Origin: a virus
IMG/VR virus record: IMGVR_UViG_3300006802_000213
Span: 1-38,665 of that record
Length of the DNA stretch: 38,665 nt
Reading direction: 5' to 3' (one strand)
Part shown: piece after piece, positions 24,504 to 31,638 of the stretch
Numbering within the stretch: position 1 is the first letter of the stretch
Layout: each line of letters begins with the position of its first letter
Program-made: the position numbers and the translations under genes
The notes under the pieces: generated by a model
The model's input: the letters and a program-made list of their open reading frames with translations, nothing else
What the model was told of the DNA's origin: nothing
The model's database searches: none

Positions 24504-25086
24504 TCCATTGAAGATTCGTAGTCCTCAAATGGATACTGCTGTGAGGATGCTTACTGATGGTACGTTCAGTAAGATGACTGGTCGCAAGGTTCCTGCATTT
24601 TCTCTTGAGCAAGCTGCTGCATTAATTGGTAATGCAATGCATGAAACAGGTTCACCTAACCTGACTAATGTTGATGTTGTTGAAAAAAGCAGTGGCAAAG
24701 GTAGAGGGTTAATGCAGTATACGGGAGCAAGGCGTGAAGCATATGATCGTGCTAACCCTGGTCCTGACATTAAACGTCAACTGCAGTATGCTGCTGAGGA
24801 GTATAAAGGACAGTATGACCCTAATGGTAATTCATTGGTTGGTTATACGAAGTCTTTGGAAACTGCTCCACGTAAGGATGTTGTAGCTGCTACTACACAT
24901 CTTCTCAATAACTACTTTAGGCCAGCTGACCCTGAAGCTAGTCGTAAAGAACGTGTCAATAACGCAAAACAAGTCCTTAAGATTTACCAACAACTAACTA
25001 AACCGAAGCCTAAGGTTAAGCCTAAACCACAGCAACAGCCTAATGTGTTTAGCAATCTTTTGAAGATTATTGGAGTCACACGATAA
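24496..25086 (+). CDS. Lysozyme-like protein (phage tail lysozyme type)
   Basis: This 196-aa protein has residues 10-140 that look like the phage tail lysozyme family: FSLEQAAALIGNAMHETGSPNLTNVDV, with His-Glu as the likely catalytic site, then KSSGKGRGLMQYTG, a typical substrate-cleft segment. The C-terminus is a Lys/Pro/Gln tail (PKPKVKPKPQQQPNVF) with a final hydrophobic helix. It would be a further wall-cutting module in this genome. The role (virion or lysis) is unclear. The gene overlaps its neighbour upstream by 8 bases. Confidence 0.72.
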   Translation: MADPLKIRSPQMDTAVRMLTDGTFSKMTGRKVPAFSLEQAAALIGNAMHETGSPNLTNVDVVEKSSGKGRGLMQYTGARREAYDRANPGPDIKRQLQYAAEEYKGQYDPNGNSLVGYTKSLETAPRKDVVAATTHLLNNYFRPADPEASRKERVNNAKQVLKIYQQLTKPKPKVKPKPQQQPNVFSNLLKIIGVTR

Positions 25087-25087
25087 C

Positions 25088-25414
25088 ATGACTCCTTTAC
25101 TGCCTAGTCCTGATCACTACATCTACAACCTAATAACCATGACAAGCCCTGAAGCAAAGCGTATGTGGAGACGCGCTATTAAAGAGCACTTTAATTGTCA
25201 ATGTGTTTATTGCGGAGAAACTTATGAACTACACGAACTTACACTGGATCACGTTCGCCCTAAGTGTCTTGGTGGCGAAGACCTTACATCAAATCTTGTT
25301 CCCAGCTGCAGAAAGTGTAATCAGGACAAAGGTAGTAACAATTGGCTACAATGGATGAGGGAAACCTTTGGCCATACTACTAGAGAGAATCTAATCTTAT
25401 CCCACATTAATTAA
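25088..25414 (+). CDS. HNH endonuclease
   Basis: This protein has 108 aa from the ATG at 25088, which lies just after the preceding stop. An in-frame ATG at 25070 would add six residues. It has the full HNH/zinc-finger pattern: C-x2-C (CVYCGE), LTLDHVRP, LGGEDLTSNLVPSC, C-x2-C (CRKCNQDKG). HNH enzymes near terminase genes often assist packaging in other phages, and free-standing ones can be homing nucleases. Which applies here is unknown. The 2-base gap to the next gene suggests that it belongs to the operon. Confidence 0.87.
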   Translation: MTPLLPSPDHYIYNLITMTSPEAKRMWRRAIKEHFNCQCVYCGETYELHELTLDHVRPKCLGGEDLTSNLVPSCRKCNQDKGSNNWLQWMRETFGHTTRENLILSHIN

Positions 25415-25416
25415 TT

Positions 25417-25911
25417 ATGGCGACTAACGAAAAAGATAAAAACAAACCACAGTCTTTGGCTAGTATGGCTGGAGAACTTCGAGAGCTTCGTAAAAAAGTA
25501 GAGGCACGTAGTTCTGGTACTGATGACACTAGTGTTAAGCAGAAGGAACGGATGGATGCTATTAGGAAACGTATCAATGAAGATGTGCGTAATAGTCCTA
25601 ATGCAGGTGGTCGTCGTATGCCATCTAGTCCTCAACAAGCACAGGAGTCTAAATCTAGCGTTAAGCGAGCTAGCAAGAGCCCTGCAGCTACTACTAAGGT
25701 AGAGCAGGCTAATTTCAAGGATGACTCTGGCATTGATTATAATCAGAAACCTAGTACTAAAGAACCGTCTAGTGCAAACAAGGTGCGAGGTGGTATTAGT
25801 AAGAATCGGTTTAATAAGTATGTTGGTGAAGGCCGTCAGCATAGTTATGAGAACTATATGAAGGAAGAAGAGAAAAAGAAAAAGGGTGAGTCTAACGTTG
25901 TTGGGAGCTAA
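25417..25911 (+). CDS. Lys/Ser-rich disordered protein of unknown function
   Basis: This 164-aa protein is highly charged. It has an N-terminal coiled-coil-like stretch (SMAGELRELRKKVEARS), a Ser/Lys/Ala-rich middle and an acidic-basic tail (KYVGEGRQHSYENYMKEEEKKKK). It sits 2 bases after the HNH gene and 3 before the next. The composition suggests an unstructured protein, perhaps a virion or DNA-associated factor. No family is recognised. Confidence 0.7.
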   Translation: MATNEKDKNKPQSLASMAGELRELRKKVEARSSGTDDTSVKQKERMDAIRKRINEDVRNSPNAGGRRMPSSPQQAQESKSSVKRASKSPAATTKVEQANFKDDSGIDYNQKPSTKEPSSANKVRGGISKNRFNKYVGEGRQHSYENYMKEEEKKKKGESNVVGS

Positions 25912-25914
25912 GTA

Positions 25915-27219
25915 ATGGCTCCTCGTCCAATGCCTGTACGTAGTCAGCAGACTCGTGAAATTAAAAAAGTACTGAGTGAAGGCGTCTACACAACGACTGA
26001 CCCACAAGGTCAGATCAATGTTATGCGTCAGTACCAGGCAGCTAACCTTATTCCTCCTCAATTTGAGACACCTAATCAGGTTTCAGATGCTGTATCATCT
26101 TTGATGGAGTCTGGCCTCTCTAAAGTAGAAGCACTTAGTCAATTAGAGATCTCACTACCTCGTTCATTCTTTGATAACAAAGGTAAGTTAATTGGTAGAA
26201 AGTTTAGAGATGCTCAAAGTCCAGCACTGATTGAAGCATGGAACAAAGCTACAGGTGGTCTAGCTGCTGAAGATCTTGGCAAACTAGAAGGATCTGAATG
26301 GAGTAATCAGCAAAAGGTTCTGCAAGAAGTAGGGCGTAGGCTTGGAATGAAACTTGACCTTGGTCACTTTGAAACTTCCGCTTCTGGTGCTCCTGGTAAT
26401 ATAGCAGCTGCAGGCGCTGAATACGCTCAAGCTAATCAAGCAGCTGGCCGTAGTTTAGAGAATCCATTTAGACCTCAGACACAAGCTGAGGTTATGGATA
26501 TTGGCATGGCTACCAATAAAGTGCAAGGGTTATCTGAAGCTGCTTTGTTGGCTCAAGATGTTCCTACTAGAGGTGGTCTTACTGGCAGTCCATTGAATCC
26601 TTATGTATCAGCACTTCTTGGTACTAATTTAAATGGTCAAAGTTCTAGACTTTTACCTGACACTAATCTAGAAACATTTGACTATACCTTTGATCAGCTT
26701 GTTAAACAAGGTGCTAATCCAGTAGCCATGTATGATTACATACGTGAACGAGCTGGTGAAGGTATTGACATTAATGAAATGTCAAGAGCTGGTCTAGAAC
26801 AGTATGACATATCAAGGTTTGCACCAAAGGTAGAACAGTCTACAGCTGGTCCATTAAAGATTGCGCAACCACCTACACCTAAAGGTCCTACAGTTACAAC
26901 TCAAGGTGTTCCTAAAGGGTTGCAGGTTGTACTGACACCTAGTCAATCACGAGGGCAAATGGCAGCAGCTATTGCTAATCGAGAACCTGTTAAACCTCCT
27001 AAACCTGTTGTTGTTGCAGCACCTGTTAAACCGAAGCTTAAACCTAAACCTAAACCAACAGCTAAACCAACAGCTAGGTTATCTATTCGTGGCCCTGCTG
27101 TCCCCAAACCAGCTAAGAAATCTGCAGCTTCATCGTTGCAAAAAATTACTGAAGCAGCACTAACTGATGTCATTAGAATTGTACCTGGACAAGGGTTGCC
27201 AGGATTTGAAGGAGTGTAA
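25915..27219 (+). CDS. Unknown protein with possible GH..N nuclease-like motif and KP-rich linker
   Basis: This 434-aa protein has no clear family. Residues about 135-190 contain LGMKLDLGHFETSASGAPG followed by N, AEYAQ and NQAAGRS. The order D-x-G-H, then N, then N resembles the metal finger of non-specific or HNH-fold nucleases, but key residues cannot be confirmed. Residues about 350-400 are Lys/Pro-rich repeats (KPKLKPKPKPTAKPTA), a probable flexible linker. The end is a helical, hydrophobic tail. It is flanked by an HNH gene cluster and terminase, so packaging, DNA processing or virion roles are all possible. Confidence 0.7.
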   Translation: MAPRPMPVRSQQTREIKKVLSEGVYTTTDPQGQINVMRQYQAANLIPPQFETPNQVSDAVSSLMESGLSKVEALSQLEISLPRSFFDNKGKLIGRKFRDAQSPALIEAWNKATGGLAAEDLGKLEGSEWSNQQKVLQEVGRRLGMKLDLGHFETSASGAPGNIAAAGAEYAQANQAAGRSLENPFRPQTQAEVMDIGMATNKVQGLSEAALLAQDVPTRGGLTGSPLNPYVSALLGTNLNGQSSRLLPDTNLETFDYTFDQLVKQGANPVAMYDYIRERAGEGIDINEMSRAGLEQYDISRFAPKVEQSTAGPLKIAQPPTPKGPTVTTQGVPKGLQVVLTPSQSRGQMAAAIANREPVKPPKPVVVAAPVKPKLKPKPKPTAKPTARLSIRGPAVPKPAKKSAASSLQKITEAALTDVIRIVPGQGLPGFEGV

Positions 27220-27221
27220 CT

Positions 27222-27524
27222 ATGCCTAAACAAAAAGAAAAGTCTCTACAGGATAATCTACTAAAGCTACTAAAAGATCTAAAGATTGGCTATATCACTG
27301 GCCAGAACCCTTCTGCTCGTGCTATGACTGGTTGGGGATTCCTGCCTGCTAAAAATGCAGCTCTTAACTTCGGTAGGCTTATTAGGAATGTTCCAGTTGA
27401 TCCAGAAATGAAGATTGGTAGTAATGACCCTGCTAATGTAGCACGTAAAACAACTGCCTCTATTGGTCGTCTTGAACGAATCACTAACACCTACGGTAAG
27501 CCACGCGTAAAGCTTGCTGACTGA
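27222..27524 (+). CDS. Small basic protein upstream of large terminase (100 aa)
   Basis: This 100-aa basic protein starts MPKQKEKSLQDNLLKLLKDLKIG and contains FLPAKNAALNFGRLIRNVP and IGRLERITNTYGKPRVK. It is coupled to the previous gene by a 2-base gap and followed by a hairpin. The family is not recognised. The position just before the large terminase hints at packaging, but nothing in the sequence proves it. Confidence 0.7.
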   Translation: MPKQKEKSLQDNLLKLLKDLKIGYITGQNPSARAMTGWGFLPAKNAALNFGRLIRNVPVDPEMKIGSNDPANVARKTTASIGRLERITNTYGKPRVKLAD

Positions 27525-27535
27525 TAATCCCTCAT

Positions 27536-27568
27536 GAGAGGCCCCTAGAAGCCCCTAGAAGGCCTCTC
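27536..27568 (+). repeat. Hairpin with a tandem repeat in its loop, upstream of terminase
   Basis: GAGAGGCC (27536-27543) pairs perfectly with GGCCTCTC (27561-27568). The intervening bases are part of a tandem CCCCTAGAAG repeat. There is no long T-run, so this may be a processing or regulatory hairpin rather than a classical terminator. Related CCTAGAAG-like strings occur at about 27609 (CCCTTAGAAG) and 30931. Confidence 0.6.
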
Positions 27569-27595
27569 TACCACCACTTAGGTACAATCTACCAC

Positions 27596-29338
27596 ATGGA
27601 CACTTTAACAGCCCTTAGAAGCGATTTTAAGCTCTTTCTTCAAGCACTATGGCAACAGTTAGACCTGCCTTCACCTACACGTGCTCAATACGCCATCGCT
27701 GATTACCTACAACACGGTCCTAAACGTCTACAGATTCAAGCCTTCCGAGGAGTCGGTAAGAGCTGGATTACTGGAGCCTTTGTGTTGTGGACACTCTTTA
27801 ACGATGCTGAGAAGAAGATTATGATTATCTCTGCTTCTAAAGAGCGGGCTGATAACATGTCTATCTTCCTACAAAAGCTTATTATTGAGACACCATGGCT
27901 TGTACACCTTAGGCCTAAGAGTGATGATAGTCGATGGTCTCGTATTAGCTTTGATGTTAACTGTTCTCCTCACCAAGCACCATCCGTAAAGAGTGTAGGT
28001 ATTACAGGACAGCTAACTGGTTCTCGTGCTGACCTCATGATTCTGGATGACATTGAAGTTCCTGGTAACTCAATGACTGAGATGATGAGAGAGAAGCTTC
28101 TACAACTTTGTACAGAAGCTGAGTCTATCTTGACACCTAAGAAAGACTCTAGAATTATGTACCTAGGGACACCACAGACTACCTTCACTATCTATCGTAA
28201 GTTAGCTGAACGTAACTACCGTCCTTTTGTCTGGCCATCACGTTACCCACGTAAAGATAAACTATCTCAATACGAAGGTCTTCTAGCTCCACAAATTGTA
28301 GAAGACATAGAGATGGGTATCGAAGAGTGGGAACCTACTGACCCTGATCGCTTCTCTAGTGAAGACCTAGTGGAACGTGAAGCTGCTATGGGTCGTAGTA
28401 ACTTCATGTTACAATTTCAACTTGATACAACTCTAAGTGATGCAGAAAAATTCCCACTTAAGTTCTCAGATCTTGTCGTTACCTCAGTTAACCCGACTCA
28501 AGCGCCGGATGCTGTTGTGTGGTGCAGTGACCCTCGTAATTGTCTCAAGGATCTGCCTACGGTTGGCTTACCAGGTGATTACTTCTACTCCCCGATGCAA
28601 CTCCAAGGGGAGTGGGGTCCGTACAGTGAAACGATCTGCTCCATAGACCCAAGTGGTAGGGGTACAGATGAAACAGCAGCAACGTACATAAGTCAAAAGA
28701 ATGGATTTCTCTACGTTCACGAAATACGAGCGTATCGCGACGGTTATAGCGACAATACACTTCTTGACATCCTTCGTGGGTGTAAGAAATACAATGTTAC
28801 TAAACTCCTCATCGAAACAAACTTTGGTGATGGTATCGTCGCAGAACTCTTCAAGAAACACCTGCAACAAACTAAACAAGCAATAGATGTAGAAGAAGTA
28901 CGTGCTAATGTACGCAAAGAAGATCGTATTATTGATGCCCTTGAGCCAGTCCTTAATCAGCATAAGCTTGTTATTGATAGGTCTGTGGTGGAATGGGACT
29001 ATAACTCGAATAAAGAAGCCGCACCCGAGGAGCGTCTCCTATACATGTTGTTCTATCAAATGTCTAGGATGTGCAGGGAAAAAGGGGCCGTTAAACATGA
29101 TGACAGACTCGATAGCCTAGCTCAAGGTGTTAAGTACTATACAGATGCTATGGGTATCTCTGCTTATGAAGCTGTAAAGACACGTAAGCAAGAAGACTGG
29201 AATGATATGTTAGAAACTTTCCTTGATAATCCCCAGGCTGCTACTAATCATTTAGTGCTTGGATTCAGTTTAGATCAACGTAGACAAGCTCGTGGTAAAC
29301 AGACAAAAACATCAGTTCCTTCATGGGTTAGCTTGTGA
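27596..29338 (+). CDS. Terminase large subunit (T7 gp19-like)
   Basis: This 580-aa protein compares with about 586 in T7 gp19. It has the packaging ATPase and nuclease: Walker A RGVGKSWITG (residues 51-60), Walker B LMILDD (147-152), the coupling segment IMYLGTPQT, and an RNase-H-like nuclease with CSIDPSGRGTDETAATYIS (Asp near 351), LIETNFGDG and DDRLDSLAQGVKYY. It drives DNA into procapsids and cuts concatemers. A hairpin precedes it and two hairpins follow, so it may be transcribed as its own unit. Confidence 0.96.
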   Translation: MDTLTALRSDFKLFLQALWQQLDLPSPTRAQYAIADYLQHGPKRLQIQAFRGVGKSWITGAFVLWTLFNDAEKKIMIISASKERADNMSIFLQKLIIETPWLVHLRPKSDDSRWSRISFDVNCSPHQAPSVKSVGITGQLTGSRADLMILDDIEVPGNSMTEMMREKLLQLCTEAESILTPKKDSRIMYLGTPQTTFTIYRKLAERNYRPFVWPSRYPRKDKLSQYEGLLAPQIVEDIEMGIEEWEPTDPDRFSSEDLVEREAAMGRSNFMLQFQLDTTLSDAEKFPLKFSDLVVTSVNPTQAPDAVVWCSDPRNCLKDLPTVGLPGDYFYSPMQLQGEWGPYSETICSIDPSGRGTDETAATYISQKNGFLYVHEIRAYRDGYSDNTLLDILRGCKKYNVTKLLIETNFGDGIVAELFKKHLQQTKQAIDVEEVRANVRKEDRIIDALEPVLNQHKLVIDRSVVEWDYNSNKEAAPEERLLYMLFYQMSRMCREKGAVKHDDRLDSLAQGVKYYTDAMGISAYEAVKTRKQEDWNDMLETFLDNPQAATNHLVLGFSLDQRRQARGKQTKTSVPSWVSL

Positions 29339-29388
29339 CAGTTGTGAATTGGCTAATCGCTGAGATCGATTGCGCTGGAATCGATTTC

Positions 29389-29410
29389 GAGATACCACCC
29401 GTATAGGGGG
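29389..29410 (+). promoter_or_regulatory. Candidate phage promoter motif after terminase
   Basis: GAGATACCACCCGTATA followed by GGGGG. The 17-base string matches 34915-34931 (inside the RNA polymerase gene) in 16 of 17 positions. The ACCCGTA core resembles the promoter reported for the cyanophage Syn5 polymerase (contains CACCCGTAA, from memory). Confidence 0.5.
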
Positions 29411-29441
29411 AGTTGGAGGGTGGACCACCTTCCCCGACCAG

Positions 29442-29477
29442 GAGGAAGACATGTCTTTAATAAGACACATCTTCCTC
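29442..29477 (+). terminator. Strong hairpin terminator downstream of terminase
   Basis: GAGGAAGA (29442-29449) pairs with TCTTCCTC (29470-29477), and inside it TGTCTT pairs with AAGACA around a TAAT loop, with only a 2x2 internal loop. TTTATTAAT follows. The stem length and position fit a transcription terminator or RNase III site at the end of the late genes. Confidence 0.8.
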
Positions 29478-29483
29478 TTTATT

Positions 29484-29505
29484 AATGTCCCTGGGAAAGG
29501 ACATT
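29484..29505 (+). repeat. Second small hairpin downstream of terminase
   Basis: AATGTCC (29484-29490) pairs with GGACATT (29499-29505) with an 8-base loop, 6 bases after the first hairpin. It probably reinforces termination or marks an RNA processing site. Confidence 0.55.
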
Positions 29506-29583
29506 CTGTAAGTACTGTTTATTAACTATTCCTCCACCTCCATTTAATGTAGTTAATACTGGATGATCTAGATTCAATAGAAT

Positions 29584-29590
29584 CCGTATC
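29584..29590 (+). promoter_or_regulatory. CCGTATC motif upstream of the thyX unit
   Basis: GAATCCGTATCATCACTT lies 27 bases before the 60-aa ORF. It resembles GAACCCGTATCTAATC at 31388, upstream of the early genes. It is a possible phage or early promoter element. Confidence 0.35.
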
Positions 29591-29616
29591 ATCACTTATT
29601 ATACAGCTATCTAGTA

Positions 29617-29799
29617 ATGAGTAGAACATACCGTAAACAACCTACCCACGTATTTAGATCTCCTCAAACTCACTCTGAACTAAAGCAACAGTATTTCGAT
29701 AGTGATGGCTATGATGTCTCTAGACATAAGAGATATATACCAACTAACTACGATGATATCCGACCTACTGCTTATTATCAACTAGATCACAAGTCCTGA
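29617..29799 (+). CDS. Small hypothetical protein (60 aa)
   Basis: This 60-aa protein is rich in Tyr, Arg, His and Asp (MSRTYRKQPTHVFRSPQTHSE...). It lies between the terminase terminators and thyX, 29 bases before the latter. Codon use and position support a real gene. No family is recognised. Confidence 0.6.
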   Translation: MSRTYRKQPTHVFRSPQTHSELKQQYFDSDGYDVSRHKRYIPTNYDDIRPTAYYQLDHKS

Positions 29800-29828
29800 T
29801 CCGTTTCACTACTCAGAACTCACCATTA

Positions 29829-30473
29829 ATGACCCACACCACCACCCTGGTACACATCACACCTAACGCTGAAGAACTTATTGCCTATATGGCCCGTGTA
29901 AGTAATCCAGCTAATCAATCAAACACTGAGACCTCTCAACGACTCATTAGGTATCTAATCGAGCATCAACATTGGTCACCGTTTGAGATGGTTAATATGT
30001 GTGTTTCTATTGAGACCACTAGGAGCATCGCTGCACAGATCCTTAGGCATCGGAGCTTTAGCTTTCAGGAGTTCAGTCAACGGTATGCACCAGTAACTGA
30101 GATGGCTGTAATCCCACAGCTTAGGACTCAGGATACAAAGAATCGACAGAATAGTATTGATAATCTTGATGAGGTAGTAGATAAAAAGTTTCAGTTTGAG
30201 ATAGCTAAGCAGTACTGTGAGGCGTATAGGTTGTATCGGGATATGATTGATGCGGGCATCGCTAAGGAGTGTGCAAGAGAAGTACTCCCACTAGCAGCAC
30301 CAACAAAGCTGTACATGAACGGTACCATTAGGTCCTGGATTCATTACTGCCAGCTTAGGTGTGGTAACGGGACACAACTGGAACATAGGATGATCGCAGA
30401 AGGTGCCTACAAGCTCCTACAAGAGCATCTACCTGGTGTCTGTGCAGCTCTAGTGTGCGTTAGCACGCACTAA
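29829..30473 (+). CDS. thyX: Flavin-dependent thymidylate synthase ThyX
   Basis: This 214-aa protein has the ThyX motif RHRX7S at residues 73-83 (RHRSFSFQEFS) followed by QRY. Other family segments are YLIEHQHWSPFEMVNMCV, AREVLPLAAPTKLYMNGTIRSWIHYCQLR (substrate site) and QLEHRMIAEGAYKLLQEHLPG. It makes dTMP from dUMP using FAD, NADPH and methylene-tetrahydrofolate, supporting fast phage DNA synthesis. It is known in several cyanopodoviruses. The C-terminal codons contain a palindrome that is repeated in inverted orientation near 31405. Confidence 0.95.
   Translation: MTHTTTLVHITPNAEELIAYMARVSNPANQSNTETSQRLIRYLIEHQHWSPFEMVNMCVSIETTRSIAAQILRHRSFSFQEFSQRYAPVTEMAVIPQLRTQDTKNRQNSIDNLDEVVDKKFQFEIAKQYCEAYRLYRDMIDAGIAKECAREVLPLAAPTKLYMNGTIRSWIHYCQLRCGNGTQLEHRMIAEGAYKLLQEHLPGVCAALVCVSTH
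30454..30473. repeat. 20-bp inverted-repeat copy A (palindromic)
   Basis: TGTGCGTTAGCACGCACTAA at the very end of thyX contains a perfect hairpin (GTGCGT-TAGC-ACGCAC). Its exact reverse complement is at 31405-31424. The two copies flank the large non-coding region. Confidence 0.8.
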
Positions 30474-30476
30474 GTC

Positions 30477-30722
30477 ATGTATAGCCGTACTGGACCTAGA
30501 GAACAAGGTAAACGGTACTCTAAGGGGTCTAAGAGGCCCCAGAAGGTCCGTCAAGCTAAAGCCAGGTACAAACACCTTAAACGTAAATACAAGCCCCTTA
30601 CAGGTCGTTCTGGAGGGGCCTCCTTAATTTTTGACATAAATTTAACAAGCCTTATATCGCCAGATGGCCTCGTATTTCCCCCCAGTACCCCCCTCTTGCG
30701 ATCAAGGACTCACACGGTATAG
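30477..30722 (+). CDS. Small basic protein, C-terminus doubtful (81 aa)
   Basis: The N-terminal 45 residues are strongly basic (GPREQGKRYSKGSKRPQKVRQ and onward), begin 3 bases after thyX and look protein-like. The rest overlaps a terminator-like inverted repeat (about 30611-30625) and a sigma-70-like promoter (30631-30658), and it becomes proline/hydroxyl-rich and unlikely. It may be a real basic gene that ends later than expected, or an ORF read into regulatory DNA. Confidence 0.42.
   Translation: MYSRTGPREQGKRYSKGSKRPQKVRQAKARYKHLKRKYKPLTGRSGGASLIFDINLTSLISPDGLVFPPSTPLLRSRTHTV
30631..30658 (+). promoter_or_regulatory. Candidate host sigma-70 promoter
   Basis: TTGACA (30631-30636) is followed after 16 bases by TATATC (30653-30658). 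A small GGAG-GGGC-CTCC hairpin and TTAATTTTT precede it. Host-type promoters are expected near the early end of a T7-like genome, where the host polymerase transcribes the first genes. Confidence 0.45.
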
Positions 30723-30782
30723 CAACAGACAATGCTGCTTGTTAACAATAGCTGAGGGGCTAGTTATATATCTATAGTCACG

Positions 30783-30809
30783 CCTTATTGAGAATGAATT
30801 GCAATAAGG
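30783..30809. repeat. 8-bp perfect hairpin
   Basis: CCTTATTG (30783-30790) pairs with CAATAAGG (30802-30809) around an 11-base loop, within the non-coding region. Confidence 0.6.
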
Positions 30810-30828
30810 AGTAGGTGATAGTAATCGG

Positions 30829-30868
30829 TATTGTACGTATTGTACGGTGACAAGGTGTGGTATATATC
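30829..30868 (+). promoter_or_regulatory. Tandem TATTGTACG repeat and possible -10
   Basis: TATTGTACG occurs twice in direct succession (30829-30837, 30838-30846). The second copy supplies TTGTAC at 30840, 17 bases before TATATC (30863-30868), a plausible sigma-70 arrangement. The tandem repeat could also be an operator. Confidence 0.38.
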
Positions 30869-30929
30869 AATTTATCTGTACAACGACCCTGTTAACGCAG
30901 GTCACTGCAGCTATAACGCTATTAGACAC

Positions 30930-30958
30930 GCCTAGAAGCGGCTATAAGGCCCTTCTAA
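30930..30958. repeat. Imperfect hairpin with CCTAGAAG/CTTCTAA ends
   Basis: TAGAAG pairs with CTTCTA, with an inner GGC/GCC, giving a short stem-loop. The CCTAGAAG end is also found in the hairpin upstream of terminase (27536-27568), suggesting a family of related control hairpins. Confidence 0.45.
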
Positions 30959-31018
30959 CCGTTGTTAGGTATACTGACACCTAGAGCGCAGTAGAGGGGC
31001 ATTACAGAGCCTTGTGTG

Positions 31019-31054
31019 AAATGAAGCGATTAGGGCATGTTAAACGCTTCATTT
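31019..31054. repeat. 10-bp perfect hairpin
   Basis: AAATGAAGCG (31019-31028) pairs exactly with CGCTTCATTT (31045-31054) around a 16-base loop. A T-run (TTTTT) comes 16 bases later. It could be a terminator, an RNase III site or a terminase recognition structure. Confidence 0.6.
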
Positions 31055-31391
31055 GCGTGTATAGCCTTTTTGCAGTAGTTCGCCTATGACGCGACCTGTA
31101 GCACTATTTCCATCCACACGACTTGCTCACTACGTTCACACTCATCGCCAGCATCAGACAGCAGCCCTACGGTTTGGATCGATAAGGAACGCTGATAGGG
31201 TCAGATAGGCGTTTGGTATCAGGGCGAACTACGGGGAGTCTGGATACCTGGTATATTAGGTACATCGGTGGGGGACAAGCCTGCTGTGTTACCTTGACAA
31301 CTAAATAGTGTGGTTCGTCATAAGACGGAACTAGCGGTGCGAGCGATCCCGCGAGTAACTATAGGTTGCAACTCAACCTGGTTACACGAAC

Positions 31392-31398
31392 CCGTATC
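31392..31398 (+). promoter_or_regulatory. CCGTATC motif upstream of the early genes
   Basis: GAACCCGTATCTAATC lies about 91 bases before the first early gene, next to the inverted-repeat copy at 31405. It matches the element at 29584 upstream of the thyX unit. Confidence 0.35.
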
Positions 31399-31404
31399 TA
31401 ATCA

Positions 31405-31424
31405 TTAGTGCGTGCTAACGCACA
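31405..31424. repeat. 20-bp inverted-repeat copy B (palindromic)
   Basis: TTAGTGCGTGCTAACGCACA is the exact reverse complement of 30454-30473 and itself folds as a 6-bp hairpin. TTAGTGC is repeated immediately afterwards. Confidence 0.8.
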
Positions 31425-31488
31425 TTAGTGCAGAGCCACATGCACTATAAACATTAGATCATGGCGCCTGTTCCATTGCTATTAGTTT

Positions 31489-31638
31489 ATGTCCATTACT
31501 ATTGATAAGAAGGTTGCTACTGGTCTTCTTAGTAAGGCTAGTACAGGTAATGATCTCTTGAGTGTACTTGAGATGATCGTTAGTAGTTTCACTAAGTCTA
31601 CTGTTGTTGAGCCTACTCTTGAGGAGATTGAGTTCTGA
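31489..31638 (+). CDS. Early small protein (49 aa)
   Basis: MSITIDKKVATGLLSKAS... is the first gene of the early block. Its stop overlaps the next start (TGATG). It is acidic at the C-terminus (EPTLEEIEF) and helical in prediction. The function is unknown, but early position suggests host takeover or defence-evasion roles. Confidence 0.6.
   Translation: MSITIDKKVATGLLSKASTGNDLLSVLEMIVSSFTKSTVVEPTLEEIEF

Larger units (their letters stand above)
30723..31488. other. 766-base structured non-coding region, probable genome-end/early control region
   Basis: No convincing gene is seen. It holds several perfect hairpins, a tandem 9-mer, a candidate promoter, a 7-bp stem enclosing an 81-base structured segment (31312-31392), a CCGTATC element and a 20-bp inverted-repeat copy. 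It lies between the last late-side gene and the first early gene, which is where T7-like phages carry terminal repeats and early promoters. The terminal repeat itself cannot be identified in a permuted record. Confidence 0.6.

Noticed and set aside
25411-26061. 216-aa minus-strand ORF
   Set aside because: It is antisense to two tightly coupled + strand genes, has a biased low-complexity composition and shows no family pattern.
31281-31310. Sigma-70 promoter at TTGACA near 31294
   Set aside because: No acceptable -10 at 16-18 bases, and the downstream sequence is taken up by the hairpin.
31312-31392. A tRNA gene of about 81 bases
   Set aside because: The ends pair as a 7-bp stem, but the T-arm lacks the TTCGANN loop, the D-arm is not recognisable and no clear anticodon loop is visible.
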